The notes: a model not told the origin generated them from the letters alone. Counted from the first letter of the stretch, positions 1 to 11,754 are shown. The stretch is DNA of 64,000 nucleotides from Pachyseris speciosa (GCA_016490735.1 JAEMWC010000094.1:211001-275000), one strand, 5' to 3'. Made by a program: numbers and translations.

Positions 1-640
1 AACCGACAGAAATTGGCTGAAAATGAGAGGGACAAAGCGACACCAGTCCAGACAACCCCTTGGTGGTCCCCTTAGTACAAGTGTGAGGTTCGCGTCGGTT
101 AAAGATAAGTTTGTATAGGGAAATTAAGGAGGCTCAAAACAGTTTTTTTGGCCTTAAGGTGTTATCAAGGAAGGAATTATCATGGTATCAAAAACAATTT
201 TAATTCACAGTGAGCCTCCTAGGAAGCTCTTACTGTAAAATATCGAAAGCACGGACAAGTCACAAAGCCCCTAATTTGCCGGCATTTTCGTGCTTAAATA
301 TCTTACAATCACAGTCACCAAGGAGGCTCAATGTAAACTGAAAATACTTTGCTACCATGATAATTCCTTGAACAGAGAAGAAAAGTGTAAATGTTTAACA
401 TTTCCTTGCAAAGCTTGTCTGAAGAAAAATGAGGGAATGAGCAAAACTGGCCTTTAAAAGTTTATTTGCCATTTTCTTGAAAACGCTCTTACAGATTCTA
501 ATTTGGCCTACAAGTTGTGAGACTCAAGTAGTTAACACTCTTGAAGTCTCGTATTGAAGTGTCTGACTGGATTTCGAGATAATTGACCTTTTTAGTAGGA
601 TGCTGACAGTCTTGTCGTTACGAAAAAAAGACGCGATTGA
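1..640. other. Intergenic; one foldback
   Basis: I see no supported gene. The only structure is an imperfect inverted repeat at about 171-220 and 321-369. Its arms both run from AAGGAATTATCATGGTA to GAGCCTCCT, with a smaller nested inverted pair inside. It looks like a short foldback MITE. Confidence 0.45.
171..369. repeat. Foldback (MITE-like) element
   Basis: The arms of about 50 nt are inverted copies: AAGGAATTATCATGGTA on the left and TACCATGATAATTCCTT on the right. The inner ends carry TGAGCCTCCT and AGGAGGCTCA. The arms differ at several positions, so the element is old. No coding potential is visible. Confidence 0.5.
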
Positions 641-677
641 ATTCAACGGTCTTCAAATGAAATTAATTTTGTTATAC

Positions 678-874
678 CTTGTCTGAAAAGTCAACCTGAC
701 GGGGCATTGAAGGTGGTCACTTATCCAAGTGGTAACTCCGGTTAACAGTTTTTTGAAAGTCGGCCAGCGTGCCGTGGAGTTCACTAATTTCATCAAGTCA
801 GAGTGTTTTTTACTTGTCAACTCATCGAGCCCGGTTTGTAATATTACACTGATTGGTTGCATTTTCATTTCCAT
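678..874 (-). CDS. Probable first coding exon of a minus-strand gene
   Basis: An open frame starts at ATG 874 (a second in-frame Met lies two codons on) and reads about 65 codons to a GT donor at 676-677, where the frame passes the splice site as CAG ACA AG|gtataa. The peptide contains PISVILQTGLDELTSKKHSD and later TARWPTFKKL. It has no signal peptide or membrane segment and no domain I recognise. Later exons would lie left of the window. About 150 bp upstream is a perfect NRF1-type site, which supports a housekeeping-type promoter here. It could be a chance ORF; the donor, the well-placed Met and the promoter-like upstream sequence are the only support. Confidence 0.4.
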
Positions 875-1022
875 TTATTCATACGGATGATAAGATTCCG
901 ACTGTGGGTAGTTAGCCTGCAATTACAGCAGAACCCCATTAATTCTGGAACAGGATAAGCCCCAAGTGTTTAAAATTATCGTCGTCGTCTCTGCTTCACA
1001 AACTCAGTTCGGGCGGCGGTTC

Positions 1023-1033
1023 TGCGCAGGCGC
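1023..1033. promoter_or_regulatory. NRF1-like palindromic site
   Basis: TGCGCAGGCGC matches the NRF1 consensus TGCGCANGCGC. It sits about 150 bp upstream of the candidate minus-strand start at 874, in a locally GC-rich patch. Nearby GGGATTATGGG also resembles a core-promoter motif. Function is inferred. Confidence 0.35.
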
Positions 1034-1039
1034 TAGTAA

Positions 1040-2280
1040 TCATGACTCGTGAGTTCAAAATAGCGCCAAGGGATTATGGGGACTTAAATGAAGTATTATC
1101 AGTTCACAGCTCAAGGAAAAGGTATGGCAAGTAAACATTCTAGACGTTCGTGGCAAATAAAGTAGAGAGTACAGCTCTGGGAAACAGTGTTATGTGCGGG
1201 GTTATCTGTCATACTCTCAAACAAATGCACAAGCCGACTGTCACCGACACACAAAAGATTCTAATGTCCATGCATTTCGAAACAACTTGTTTGGCGAACT
1301 CATTTTTATATATTTTAGACGATTTCAAGATAAAATGAAACGTGTCACTTGTAGGGTAGGAAACAGAAACCAAGTGTTTCAAAACAGTTGCAATTCAGGT
1401 CAAGTTGGGGTTAATCTTTGATGAAAAAAAGGATTCAAGGTGCGACGTAATCGTTGGTTGCTAACAGCTACGGACAATGCAAAACATTTCATACACTTCA
1501 ACAATTAAAAAAAAAAAAAAAACGAGTCGATTTGCGAGCACAATGAAAACGAAACGCTACCCAATTCTATACGTGGTCTGCCACAGGCATTCCACGTAAT
1601 GAGAAGCCATGTGTTACCGTCACTATGGTAACATCTGCTGCTTGGAAACCTATGGGTAAATAAATTTTGATTATACGTCGAAAAGATGCTGTAGTTTTAA
1701 GGAAATCGATGCTTGTCTTCTGTAGGAAATTTTGATTTCAACAGGTACACTCCAAAGCCAAAAAAACTGTATCGAGTCCTTAAAACCTTACACAAAATTA
1801 AACGTGAAGGCACTTGTGAAATCTTTTTCAAATTGTTCTTTCTTCAGATTACACATACCACCTCCTTTGATAATGGCAAGGAATTGGCAGGTAACTATCT
1901 GTAGTTTGCATTCATTTACAGCGCTTGATCGCTAAAATTTGTGGCAATGGACTATTTTTTTAAATATCCTAGTGTCTCATTGTTGAGCTGCCGCTATGCT
2001 AGGATGAAGGAAGAGGGTTTTGTTTTGGTTCATTTTTGTTTGTTTTGAGGGAGGGAGCAATTTGAGGCCGAGGTCGTCCTTTAATGGTTCTGCATGTCGA
2101 AACTTTTCAATAAGACAATATAGTAAGTGACCAAGTTTCAAGAAATAAAAAACATGGTTGCAGTTGGCACCTGCTAAAGCATTGCATCCTATGACACACG
2201 TGCTGTAGGCTTGTGTTGATATCACTGTACAGGTCTTAGTGTGATTCTCAGAGAAACCACAGAGCGCTGTGTTGATGTTT
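1040..2280. other. Intergenic
   Basis: No convincing gene. There is an A-tract near 1507-1522. Short open frames around 1150-1420 and 1713-1935 have no splice context or family signature. A 43-nt interval at about 1850-1892 has an acceptor-like start and a donor-like end, but I could not tie it to a gene. Confidence 0.4.
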
Positions 2281-2294
2281 TTCTTCTAGGTGCC

Positions 2295-2570
2295 TACGAC
2301 TGAAAACATCGCCACCATGCAGAACCTCAAGAAACATTCCGTCTGAAGGAACGTTTTACCCCTGACCAAGCTGTTAACACCACGCTTAAACAGCTTTTGT
2401 AAATACCGAGCACTTAGAGCGGCGCGAGATGGTGTAAAAAGGACTGTGTGTGAAGAACGATTTCTCAGGCATGGTAGTCGAAAATGTACAAAGAAGACTA
2501 CCACAGCTAAGGAAAAACTGACTTTAAAACATCAATATAACATTAATATAACATAGAAATTAATATAACA
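2295..2570 (+). pseudogene. Unidentified coding-like remnant
   Basis: Two adjacent plus-strand frames read like protein. The first gives FRLKERFTPDQAVNTTLKQL and stops at about 2400. After a one-base shift the second gives ARDGVKRTVCEERFLRHGS and a lysine-rich tail. Their order and the shift between them suggest one decayed exon or retrocopy. The basic composition is all that can be said; the family is unknown. A resemblance to mitochondrial ribosomal bS21m was considered and is too weak to use. Confidence 0.25.
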
Positions 2571-2864
2571 TAGAAATATACAATATATTCAAGACAGAAA
2601 CTCACCTATTGAATAATAATCAGCCCTGTAGCTTTATACCATTTGCAAATCGTGGCAAAAAACCTAACCTTCAACGTAGACATGAGAAATAAATCATGAA
2701 GTTTAAAACTACGTCCACAAATGGCGTTATGTTTAGGGAGAAAATACCTCTCCCAGAATAGCTAATAATGAGAACCGACTGGAGGGAATCACATGCTTTC
2801 AATTTCAAGAGAAAACGTAAAACAAGCTTAACTAGTGTGAACTTTGGTCCCGCAAACAGTCCAG

Positions 2865-2965
2865 AAGATTTTGAAGCGAGTGAGGAAACCTTGCCTTTCC
2901 ACGACCCGTGACTGGCTCCTCTTTCCTAAAGACAACGAGGCAATCCAAAAAAACCTCAAGAGGAG
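2865..2965 (+). CDS. Candidate internal exon, unknown gene
   Basis: This 101-nt interval has an AG acceptor (…cagtccag|) and a strong donor (|gtaagg). It is open throughout as KILKRVRKPCLSTTRDWLLF followed by a charged stretch ending in LKRR. The composition is protein-like and basic. I could not find the flanking exons with certainty; the remnant at 2295-2570 on the same strand may belong to the same gene. Splice signals alone make this a weak call. Confidence 0.3.
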
Positions 2966-3063
2966 GTAAGGTAAAATGCGCTGTAGATTGTTCCACGCAA
3001 ACCTGGGGAGAGCCCCTTGTATAGATGGATAGCATGGGGAGGAGAGGCGGGATACGTAGTTTT

Positions 3064-3436
3064 AAATATGTGACTGATCATCGCAGTTATGAACACTAAT
3101 TAAGCAATAGTGAAAATAAAGCCTGAAAAAAATTCAGGCTTGTACAGGATTCGAACCCACGCCGGACCTCTGCGATACCGGTGCAGCGCTCTACACCTGA
3201 GCTAACAAGCCATCTGGGAGCTAGGCGTTTTGTTGGTTCGTAATATACCCGTGAGTGGTGAATATATGAGAATGAATATATGAAAATCATATTTTAACTG
3301 CGGATTAATGGTTAAATACTGTACGTGACTGACTGTTTTCACTACTGCTTAAGTAGTGTTCATAACTGCGACGATCAGTCACATATTTAACCATTAATCC
3401 GCAATTCAAATATATGATTTTCATGTATTCATTCTC
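3064..3436. mobile_element. TIR element carrying a tRNA-like sequence (compound copy)
   Basis: The left end (ATGTGACTGATCATCGCAGT, 3068-3087) is the inverted copy of ACTGCGACGATCAGTCACAT at 3365-3384. A tRNA-like sequence lies between them on the minus strand. A second copy of the outer sequence sits inside at about 3270-3336 and is mirrored at 3375-3436, so two elements are nested or fused. Related copies are at 21525-21728 and 52186-52379. Confidence 0.6.
3137..3211 (-). repeat. tRNA-like sequence inside TIR element
   Basis: Read on the minus strand it begins GGCTTGT and ends ACAAGCC, giving a perfect 7-bp acceptor stem. It has A-box-like TTAGCTCAG and a B box GGGTTCGAATC. The anticodon loop reads CCGGTAT with a GGT triplet (Thr-like) but lacks the usual U33, and the stem has a mismatch. 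Its position inside a repeated TIR element makes it a tRNA-derived repeat rather than a functional tRNA gene. Confidence 0.6.
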
Positions 3437-5450
3437 TTATATACATAGTTTTCCCGCCTTTACGCTTATCATCTTATCCACGTCTTAGCAGTTTTGAACG
3501 TTCCCCCAGGTTGCGCTCGCCATTAAAAACCAAGATTGCGGCCGTTCAATCGAAGTGACCAATTTCGGATAATCGCACGAGAAAATAGAGCACTGTAAAC
3601 AGTTCAAATGCGCTGAGACTCTGTTAAATCAGGAAAAAGCGATCAACAGTTAATGTAGACTCTTCCGTTAATTCAGTCAGATATTCAATTGAGAACCAAT
3701 TTATCTCATGTTTCGGTATTTAGAAACATGAGTATGCTACTGAGCTGACTCATTGGAATGTGAACTAAGAAAAGAATTGAGAAACCGAATATCAGAAATA
3801 TATATAGAAGGCCCAACTGAAAACGTACAGCCCTCGATACGGATGTGGGTGCCAATCTGCAAACATTTTCGAAAATGCCGCCCAAGCGTGAATTAACCAG
3901 GCGGGGCGTGTTACAATATATTAACCGCGGCATCTATCCCAAAACAGTGGTATGATAATTACGTTTTCCCGCTGATTGATCTAATAGTTGCTGTGGTAAT
4001 AAGAAACAATAACCTTTATAGAAAACAAACCCACCGTGTGCCAGAAGTTAAACAAACTTGATTATACTGGTTTTAACGCTTACTGTGGATTGAAATTTAA
4101 ACTGCAGGCTCATTTCAAATATAGCTTTGTTTTCGGAAGAGATTTCTAATAGGACACTCGTTGCCGGAGCTGGTGTAACAGACCTTTATAATACAAGTGA
4201 TGAGTGTTAATCTGATAAGTGCATTATCACACAATCAAAACAACGCGTATCACCCCACTTATGCAATCGGACACTCGTCACTGGAGCCGGTATATAACAG
4301 ACCTATGTAGTACAAGTGATGAGTGCTATCTGACAAGAGCATTATCACTCATTCAAAACAACACATATCACCCTTATAGTTAAATAAAAAAGTTAATTGT
4401 TCCGACGATTGATGAGCCATCGAGATCCAACACTACAGGAAACTGATCTCGATACGTCTTCACCAACTCGTGGATTAAGTACCGTACATTCTATTTTGGC
4501 TGAGACTGAACGCGTATTTTTAAAACAGCAGTTAAAGGGTAAAGACGTTCTTAGGATGTTCACAAGTTAAATGCTGAGCCATTAGAGTAAAACAATGTTT
4601 ACCGAAGTAGGCAATCAGTAACGATGCAGCTAGGAACACATCTGCGTGTCACTTATGGGTGTACATGCATGTATTCTGGGACAGATGGACTACACAAAGG
4701 TATAGCTAATCCCATCCTCTAGAGCTGAACGAACAAAAATGTAACACCCTGATGAAGGAAGGCTGTGCCCCCCGAAATATTGGTTTAAATATATATATTC
4801 CTAGCCGTGTAACCAGCCTTGCTTGTTTTTTACCGTTTTCTGGTTTACAATTTTATAGCTGGTTAGATCTTTTAAAGGATCCGGCTCTTCTATTTTGCAA
4901 CGGTGGTCCTCGCTAAAGTATTTTCCAGTGTTTTCAAAAATTAATAATTATCTTCCGCAACAAAGACGTTTCCACGATTTACGGATTCTCGGAGAGAGCA
5001 CTTTTTTCTTTCCTGCTTTCCAGTCTCTTGTCATTCACTGTGTTTACCAAAAGATACGGGAACTAGCAACGAAACAAAAGAGTGAAAATGTGTTAAAACC
5101 CCACAAGTAAGTAAGTAGCCGCGTAAAAGCGCTTTTTGATTTGGTAATTTGCTTTGTTGATTACCACTTGAACATTTCTGTTCACTGATTTATCAGTCAC
5201 GGCTCATTCCCTCAGCATTGCAGTCTTCCTCATAGAAGCTGTGCAGTTCAAAAGTTAAGAAGGAAAAGTTTGGACAGTGTTTAGAAAACCTCGAATGGAT
5301 AAAATAAGAGCAAGACAAAACTGAACAAAAAGTAACTTTTAAATCTTTTTGTTTGCTTGAGGTTGCAAACTCTGACAATGTGGATGTGAGGAAAACCTGT
5401 TGGACAGTGCTTCCTCCGTTTATTATGCTGCCAACAATTAAGTTTTCAAT
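3437..5450. other. Intergenic with a short tandem repeat
   Basis: No supported gene. A 27-codon frame at about 3875-3958 starts MPPKRELTRRGV but has no further support. The stretch 4700-4860 contains CTGATGAAGGAAGG followed by CCCCGAAATATTGG, a phrase like those near the 3' ends of some retroelements, but no reading frame goes with it. A two-copy tandem repeat lies at 4152-4380. Confidence 0.4.
4152..4380 (+). repeat. Two-copy tandem repeat, about 117-bp unit
   Basis: Copy 1 starts GGACACTCGTTGCCGG at 4152 and copy 2 starts GGACACTCGTCACTGG at 4269. Both continue through TAACAGACCT, ACAAGTGATGAGTG and a TATCACCC end. The copies differ by scattered substitutions, so the duplication is not recent. 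Confidence 0.65.
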
Positions 5451-5451
5451 T

Positions 5452-5931
5452 CTTTAGAAAACAAAAGAAGGGAACTTGAAAGAATTATTGAATACAAGAC
5501 GAAGGGTTCAATATTGAGGGTTAGATGTAGGTGGTTTAATGAGGGTGAAAAAAACACAAAGTATTTCCTAAATCTAGAAAAAAGACATTTTAAGCAAGCA
5601 ACGATCTCTCAACTAAAACAAGCAGATGGAAGTTTTGTAACAACGGACGGGAAATTCTAAATCATTGCGAAGCTTTTTATAAAGAGCTTTACCGTTCCAA
5701 AGTTAGTTCCACTGGTGATGAGTAGGATGACCTCTTTTTCGATGAATATTCACATAAGAAATTAAGCCAGTTTGAACAGGGGCTCTGTGAGGACCCTTTG
5801 ACGAAGGAGGAATGTCTAAGAGCTGTGAAAGAAATGGAATGTGATAAAACGCCAGGTTCCGATGGTTTACCGGCCGAGTTTTACAAAGTTTTCTGGAAAG
5901 ACGTATCTGATTTCCTTATTAATTCTTACAA
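5452..5931 (+). mobile_element. Tx1/L1-like LINE, 5' piece of reverse transcriptase
   Basis: The translated sequence, with breaks, shows the N-terminal part of a non-LTR reverse transcriptase: RCRWFNEGEKNTKYFLNLEKRHF, residues between it and the fingers, then DPLTKEECLRAVKEM and KTPGSDGLPAEFYKVFW. In-frame stops near 5656 and 5725 and a shift between the two blocks show it is dead. It ends abruptly at 5931, in the sequence for DFLINSY, where a DNA transposon has inserted. The same LINE resumes at 15226 after the target duplication. No endonuclease domain is visible upstream, so the 5' end is truncated. Confidence 0.8.
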
Positions 5932-6505
5932 ATGACTGTCTGTAGGGATCGAAAATATTTTGTCAGCGACCAATTTGACGAATCGCTCATATTTTGCTGG
6001 AACACAACCTTAGGTAAACTATTTTCAAAAATCAAATTTAAAAGTTTCATCGATTTTTTAATTTTGAGAAATTCCCGATTTTATCAAATTGCGGTCAAAT
6101 TGCGGCCAAAGTGCGGTTTTCATGTTCAAAATAACATGTGGGGACGTAGCACCGCTGAGGCCTCAAAACATCTTCAAATGAAATCAAACTTTACACAATC
6201 TTAGAACAACTATTTTTCTACACAGCTCACTTTTAGTCATTTTCAAAACTGTTGGTTTTGCGATTTTAACGGCCTATTAAAAAACAACTCTGAAGAGCGC
6301 TTCACTTGGCAGCTAGTTATGAGTCATTTTCAACAGTAAAAAAAGCCCCCTGGTACCTAATGTTTCGATTATTTCACTCAACAATCGAAAAGTACCAGTC
6401 TTATATATTGTCTGAGCCAAATATCAGTGCTGGAAAAGCAGCGCTTCCCTATGAGAAAATCAGAAGACAACGTGGCATTTTCGGCTCAAATAACGCAAGA
6501 TTTAT
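5932..6505 (+). repeat. Left terminal inverted repeat of the 9.3-kb transposon
   Basis: This arm pairs with the reverse complement of about 14650-15225. Shared blocks include GTCAGCGACCAATTTGACGA near the tip, GAGGCCTCAAAACATCTTCA near the middle, and CTGGTACCTAAT and CAGTGC(T/C)GGAA further in. Divergence between arms indicates an old insertion. Confidence 0.8.
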
Positions 6506-7363
6506 ATAAAACAGTGTGTAGGTTAATTATCGTCATTACACTCACGGCATAATTAAATTTATTTCAATCTTGAAAATATGTGACTTGAAGCTGAAAAGAT
6601 GTCTACTTTAATGTCAGCTTGGCACCCAGAGGTTTTTATTAACTAAGAAAGTGGGTTGGTAAGTTAAGTGGAAATCCACCTACATTTATTTTCGAAAGTG
6701 TTCGTGTTGACTGTGTGTACAAGTTACGCTGTGCGTGTTATCAGAAGAGATTCTCTAAATTGGTTGCATTGCAAACATTTCAGGAAAATATTTCGATTCG
6801 GAATGCTATAGACTGCGATTTAGCCGTCATTGTCGGATTAAGACAGCTTACTTTGGACCATCAATTAAGGTTTGTAAACTGAACCCGTGTTACTGTAGTG
6901 ATTAAACGCACTTAGCCACTATCAAATCTCGCGACGATATTAGTGGATACAGTCATCAGCTCTTGCGATAAAGGCGTGAACAACTAGATCAATTTACGGA
7001 GAACATTTCTAGCTGATGATGAGAAACGCCATTGCTCAAATGTAGTATAAACAATTTGAGAGCAAGTCCTCCAGCTTGATTGAAGAAATAGGTATTACTT
7101 TTTTTTGGAAACATTGTGCAATGATATAAAAAGAAAATATTACCCCATTCAAGCCCTTTGCTCAAGCAATTGTTGTGAATTCCTTTTAAGTAAATAATCG
7201 TCTCGTGTTTTGCCTGAAACGTCCAAATCCAGCCAAGTGAAAAGAAGGAGACTCCTCGTACTGTTCCAACACATGTAAAAAAATCAGGTGCATGGGTACG
7301 TCAGTTCCATTTTAGGTTATGACGTAGTCGTGCTAAAAATAGGTATCATTAACATTGTGCGAC
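6506..7363. other. Subterminal region of the transposon, no gene
   Basis: Non-coding sequence between the left terminal repeat and the transposase promoter. I see no ORF or strong repeat, only a short T-run near 7100. Presumably it holds subterminal binding sequences, but no repeated motif stands out. Confidence 0.4.
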
Positions 7364-7370
7364 TATAAAA
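7364..7370 (+). promoter_or_regulatory. TATA box of the transposase-like gene
   Basis: TATAAAA lies about 100 bp before the first Met (7465) of the gene inside the transposon. A start site about 30 bp downstream would give a leader of roughly 70 nt. Confidence 0.5.
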
Positions 7371-8393
7371 GCAAATTTTCGCTCAAGCACTTTGCTCAAG
7401 TTGGTTTTGTGAAGAGATTAGTCGAACTACGAAACAATCCGGCCCCGATTTTCGTTGTTTTTCAATGGCTCTTTGTAGCTATAGCAGGCTACTCGATCAT
7501 CTACCCCCTGCGGCCCGTCAAAGGATAACCCTGGTCAGTTGGAATGTGTGGCAGTCAAATATTGCACTAAAGATGTCACTGGACACTTGACTTCTACTAA
7601 ATTGAGCACGGACGTGGGCATAGAAACTCAAATGAAGTTGCTGTTAGCAAGATCCGGTAAGAATTTGTTTTAAGCATACAGCCTTCTTTCTATTTTAGGA
7701 GAATTTCTACTAAACTACTCAACAATATTTCAGGCATTTTCTTTACAGAGGAAGGACATTATAACCTGAACATTTGTCCACGCCATAGAGCTGACTTCGG
7801 CATCCGCTGGAGGACAAAGAAAACCCTATGTACAGTTCCTGTCGAATTGGCTGTGCATAAATCCGTGAGGGCCAAAGGGTGCTACCACGTGAATAGCCTG
7901 CAATCTGAGTAAATTTTTAAAACCACCAACACACTTATTCCCGTGGGGTCGCGTACGTTAATAGTTTTTCAATGTTTAGTTGTAACAATTACCACCCATT
8001 GAAGTGTTGTGAAGCAATGAGGAATCGTTAGGATTGTAGTTCCTGTTTCTCGAGTCAGTTTTTGAGCACAGAACACCCAACTAGTGTGTTTGGGATAGCT
8101 GTGTGGGACTCCTCTGTTTATGTACCGTAATCTGACTTGGAGTGAGGCTTGATGTAGGAAAGCTTTCTGTCTATCTGTCCGTCTTCCTATGTACGATCTA
8201 TCCAGTGTCCTAGTTCTTATCTAGATATGTTCTTGTTTTAGCGATTTGCAGATATTGTAACGATTTTATAAGCAAGACTCCTCAGTCTGCCGAAACTCCT
8301 GTTCAGGCTGGCGCCGTAGAGCCTCCACTAGAAGGAGAGCCACCTGGACCACATGAAATGGTGAGTGGTTAACAAGAACAGCAGACAGGTGTC

Positions 8394-8620
8394 AGGCAGC
8401 GTTGTCGAGTGGTTAGGAAGTCGGACTTCCGGAACAGTCCCAAGAAAAAACTCCTCGGCCACATTTCAGTGTAAATTAATAGCCAACTGGTCTGCCTCTC
8501 CCTCCCCCCCCCCCTTCCTCCTCCTCTTCATCATCATCATCATGATCAGTATCAATATCAGTATCACTAACAGTATTAGTATTATTCGAGTGAGAAAAGC
8601 GTTGATTGGTGGCCTAAAAA
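8394..8620 (+). repeat. tRNA-derived SINE fragment
   Basis: GCAGCGTTGTCGAGTGGTTA resembles the 5' half of a Ser/Leu-type tRNA head, followed by GTCGGACTTCCGG. The B box is missing or degraded. The downstream part ends in CCT/TCA/ATC-rich microsatellite sequence. It lies in an intron of the transposase-like gene. Confidence 0.4.
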
Positions 8621-8764
8621 GCCAGATCAGAGACTATCAATAGCTATTAACAATTCATTTCTTACGAACAAGACCGGGAGGTCATATTTTAGCTCGAGTA
8701 ATTTTAGTCACATTCAATCTTTTTAATGATACGAAAGTAAGAACTCTTATACAAACACAGTTCC

Positions 8765-9065
8765 ATTCCTGCTTGGCTATATATATGGGTTATTGGCCAA
8801 GCGTGACGTCAAGATGGCGGGATATTGGCCAAGTTTTTTTTTTTAAACACGCAAAGAAAGAACGAGGCCGTTAAAGCTTGGTCATTAAAGGATTTATTAT
8901 ATAACTCAAAGGACACTATTAAAAGACAGTAAAACGAGGGACGAACGGGCTATCCCGCGAGCGGTCAAGATGGCTCCATCTTGACCTCGCGGTTAGCCAA
9001 TCGCAACAGCAGAATTGATTCATCTTGACCGCTGAAAGAACCATTCATATAATAAATATGCATAC
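8765..9065. repeat. Dispersed repeat with GGCCAAG and CAAGATGG motifs
   Basis: TATTGGCCAAG occurs twice (near 8791 and 8822) together with TCAAGATGGC copies, and an inverted pair GTCAAGATGGCTCCATCTTGAC near 8966. I recall similar text as a common coral interspersed repeat. It lies in an intron of the transposase-like gene. Confidence 0.4.
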
Positions 9066-11572
9066 TGATAGTTAAGCAAATAATTATCCTTTATTTTACA
9101 GACCCACCTAGAAGAGGACCATTCAAGTACGGAAATGAGTAAAAGACCGCACAACAGACGACTTAGCGACTAAACTAAGAAGACTTGAAATATCATCCGG
9201 CGAGCAAGGTGATGAGACCTTCCTCAGTCCGACGTCTGGGAGCCTTGTTTCCAGTACGAGTGACGAAGGAGTACCAGCCAGTCAACTTCGTCTGAACCCA
9301 TAAAAAAGTTAAATGAATATTTAATTTCTAAGGGCGTTTCCCTAGTAAGACAACCCTGGATTAAATGGGATAAGGCTAGTAACACCACCAAAATAAGGTA
9401 TACCAGACGAACAGCAGAGATCGTTTCTTCAGTCCTCAAAATCCTTAGTCCAAAGGACGCAGGTTCTCTTTGGCAAGCTATAGTCGCATCTCCGGAAATG
9501 CACAAAACTCTTGATCTGGATGAATTGTCACAAACCTGCAAGGATTATCTTCATGCCCTAGCAGAGGCATATGGCAAAGCTCAAGGCTGGGAGACGAGAA
9601 GACAGATCTTGTCCATCATGTCAGGAGTTGCCAGCTACAAGGCTATATCAAGCTTTATTCCAGGTTTGACTAGATACCGCTACACCTTGGCCAACCTGCA
9701 TCGCCTGCAGTATGGCACCGGCGCTCCTCTAACACCCCAGCCATCGCAAAGGGTGAGGGTTGATCAAGCGCAGCTTGACCATTTTCTATCATTTATAACG
9801 AGCCCGCATTTGGTACAAGACTTGCCATTCGGACTGAAATCCTTGAAACTCTCATCTGGCCAGCTGATTGAGATACCCAATGTGATTTGAACGATGATAC
9901 CCCAGAGAATTGCACGCCAATACACTCAGTACTGCCACGAGACGGGTTCAAGCCATTCAATGAACGCACTATGTTGCGTTTATTGACTGAATGCAAGGCC
10001 TCCGTGCGCAAGTTCCTTCAAGGGCTCGATTACTTTGCCGCCGACGGTGCTCGTGCGTTTCAGAATCTGGAAAATTTAGTCCGACAACTGGGTGAGCCTC
10101 AGCGATATCGGGAGTCACAAACTGATTGGTTTGGGAAACGTGGCATATCATGGCACATATCTGTTGTTTACCGTCGGATACAGGGTGATCTGCAGTTGCA
10201 AAGTTTTGTTCATGTATTCCAGTCCTGCAGCCAGGGAAGTTCAGCCGTGATAGCGATCATGCGTAATGTATTGGCCACGTTAAAACAAGAGTACCCACAA
10301 CTAAAGAAAGCATACTTCCGTCAAGACAACGCTGGCTGCTACCACTCTTCCCGTACAATTCTCGCATGCCAAGACATATCAACCAGCACTGGAATCCAAG
10401 TAGTCCGTGTTGATTTTAGCGACCCACAAGGCGGGAAAGGGGCCGCAGATCGGCTAGCTGCAACCTGCAAACGACACGTCCGTGCTTTCATTAACGAAGG
10501 CCATGACGTCTGCACAGCCACCGACCTGAAGAAGGCTCTATTATCACACAGGGGTGTCTAGGGAGTACGGGTGGCTTCCTTTGACACCATTATCGATACG
10601 TCAGACGAATCCCAAACCATCGCAGGGATCACTAAGGTCAATAATTTTGAGTTTAGCTCCGCAGAAAGTTACCTGTTGGCGCGCATATCTTATCGGACCT
10701 GGTAAAACAATCATACCGGAAAAGCTCTCGACAAGTACGTAAGTTACAATAAATTAAACCAAATTATAATCGATAATTACACTGCAACTTTGCGCATCTG
10801 TTTTTCGTTCTGTTTTTCAACTGTAAGTAACATTGTAATTCGCTACTAAACTTTTTCCGAGTGTGAGAGGCTCTGTCAAAGGACATAATTCATAATTTTT
10901 TCTCTACCTCTAATTGGTTTAAAAAGATCATATGACGTGATCACGTTCATGCGCGTACACCATCAGGTGATAGGGTTCATATCTGCGATATTTGTTAAAT
11001 AATGTGATGCGTGAAGTGAGGTGAAAATGATTATCTGTAAAAACAATTGTTACATTAGCGTGTCTCATGAAACCTATATATACAGAAGCTCTCTCGCCAA
11101 TTCTCCCTGTCTGGAACCAAATTTCAAAATAATTACTCACCTTGTTCTGTATGTTGAAATGTTCTCTCATTTGTTTCTACATTGAAGGCCCTGGAGTTGA
11201 CTTACTTGAACTATTTTCTCAGGGAGACTTTAAGTCATTGAGTAATAGGCCTTCCCAAACTATTACCGTAACGACAGCGCCATCACCACCCAATGTGACC
11301 GAAGAGACTCCTCTTGATGGACCTGGTCTTAGCGGCCAGGCAGACGCTGTATATTCCTGTCCATATGACGGCTGCATTCGTGTTTTTCAAAGACTGTCCG
11401 CTTTGGACAAACATTTGTCTCTGGAAAAATGCACTCACTCCCAAGAAAAACACTCGCTCCTGGATTTAGCAAAAATGGGCTACAAGTCCCGCTTAGAGGA
11501 AGGCGTTGGCGCATTACCAGCCCTTAAAGCTTCCACAAGTCAGCAAGAGGTCTCTGTTCCGTTAAAAGATTA

Positions 11573-11754
11573 GGATGGGCTTTGAGAGCAGCCAAAAAGT
11601 CTTATCGTTTCAGCGATAAGCAAAAATCGTATCTTCTGGCTAAATTCCGAATCGGTCAAGCGGTCGTTTGACCGATGCGGAATTTAGCCAGAAGATAAGA
11701 TTTTTGCTTAGCGCTGAAACGATAAGACTTTTTGGCTGCTCTCAAAGCCCATCC
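11573..11754. repeat. Long near-perfect inverted duplication of an exon piece
   Basis: The left arm encodes the transposase-like segment WALRAAKKSYRF…LAKFRI on the plus strand. The right arm is the same about 87 nt in reverse, with only a few mismatches around an 8-nt centre near 11660-11667. Such a structure would form a stable hairpin in RNA. It breaks the reading frame. Confidence 0.85.

Noticed and set aside
1844..1904. SFDNGKELAG, similar to the SDNGKEFA motif of IS30-type transposases
   Set aside because: Only one short motif in a frame that is otherwise not integrase-like; no flanking motifs and the setting is eukaryotic.
2295..2570. Resemblance of the basic C-terminal stretch to mitochondrial ribosomal protein bS21m
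   Set aside because: Only general basic character and spacing match; key residues do not, and the frame is broken.
3137..3211. Functional tRNA-Thr gene
   Set aside because: Inside a repeated TIR element, with a mismatched anticodon stem and no U33; the copies at 21582 and 52230 are equally abnormal.
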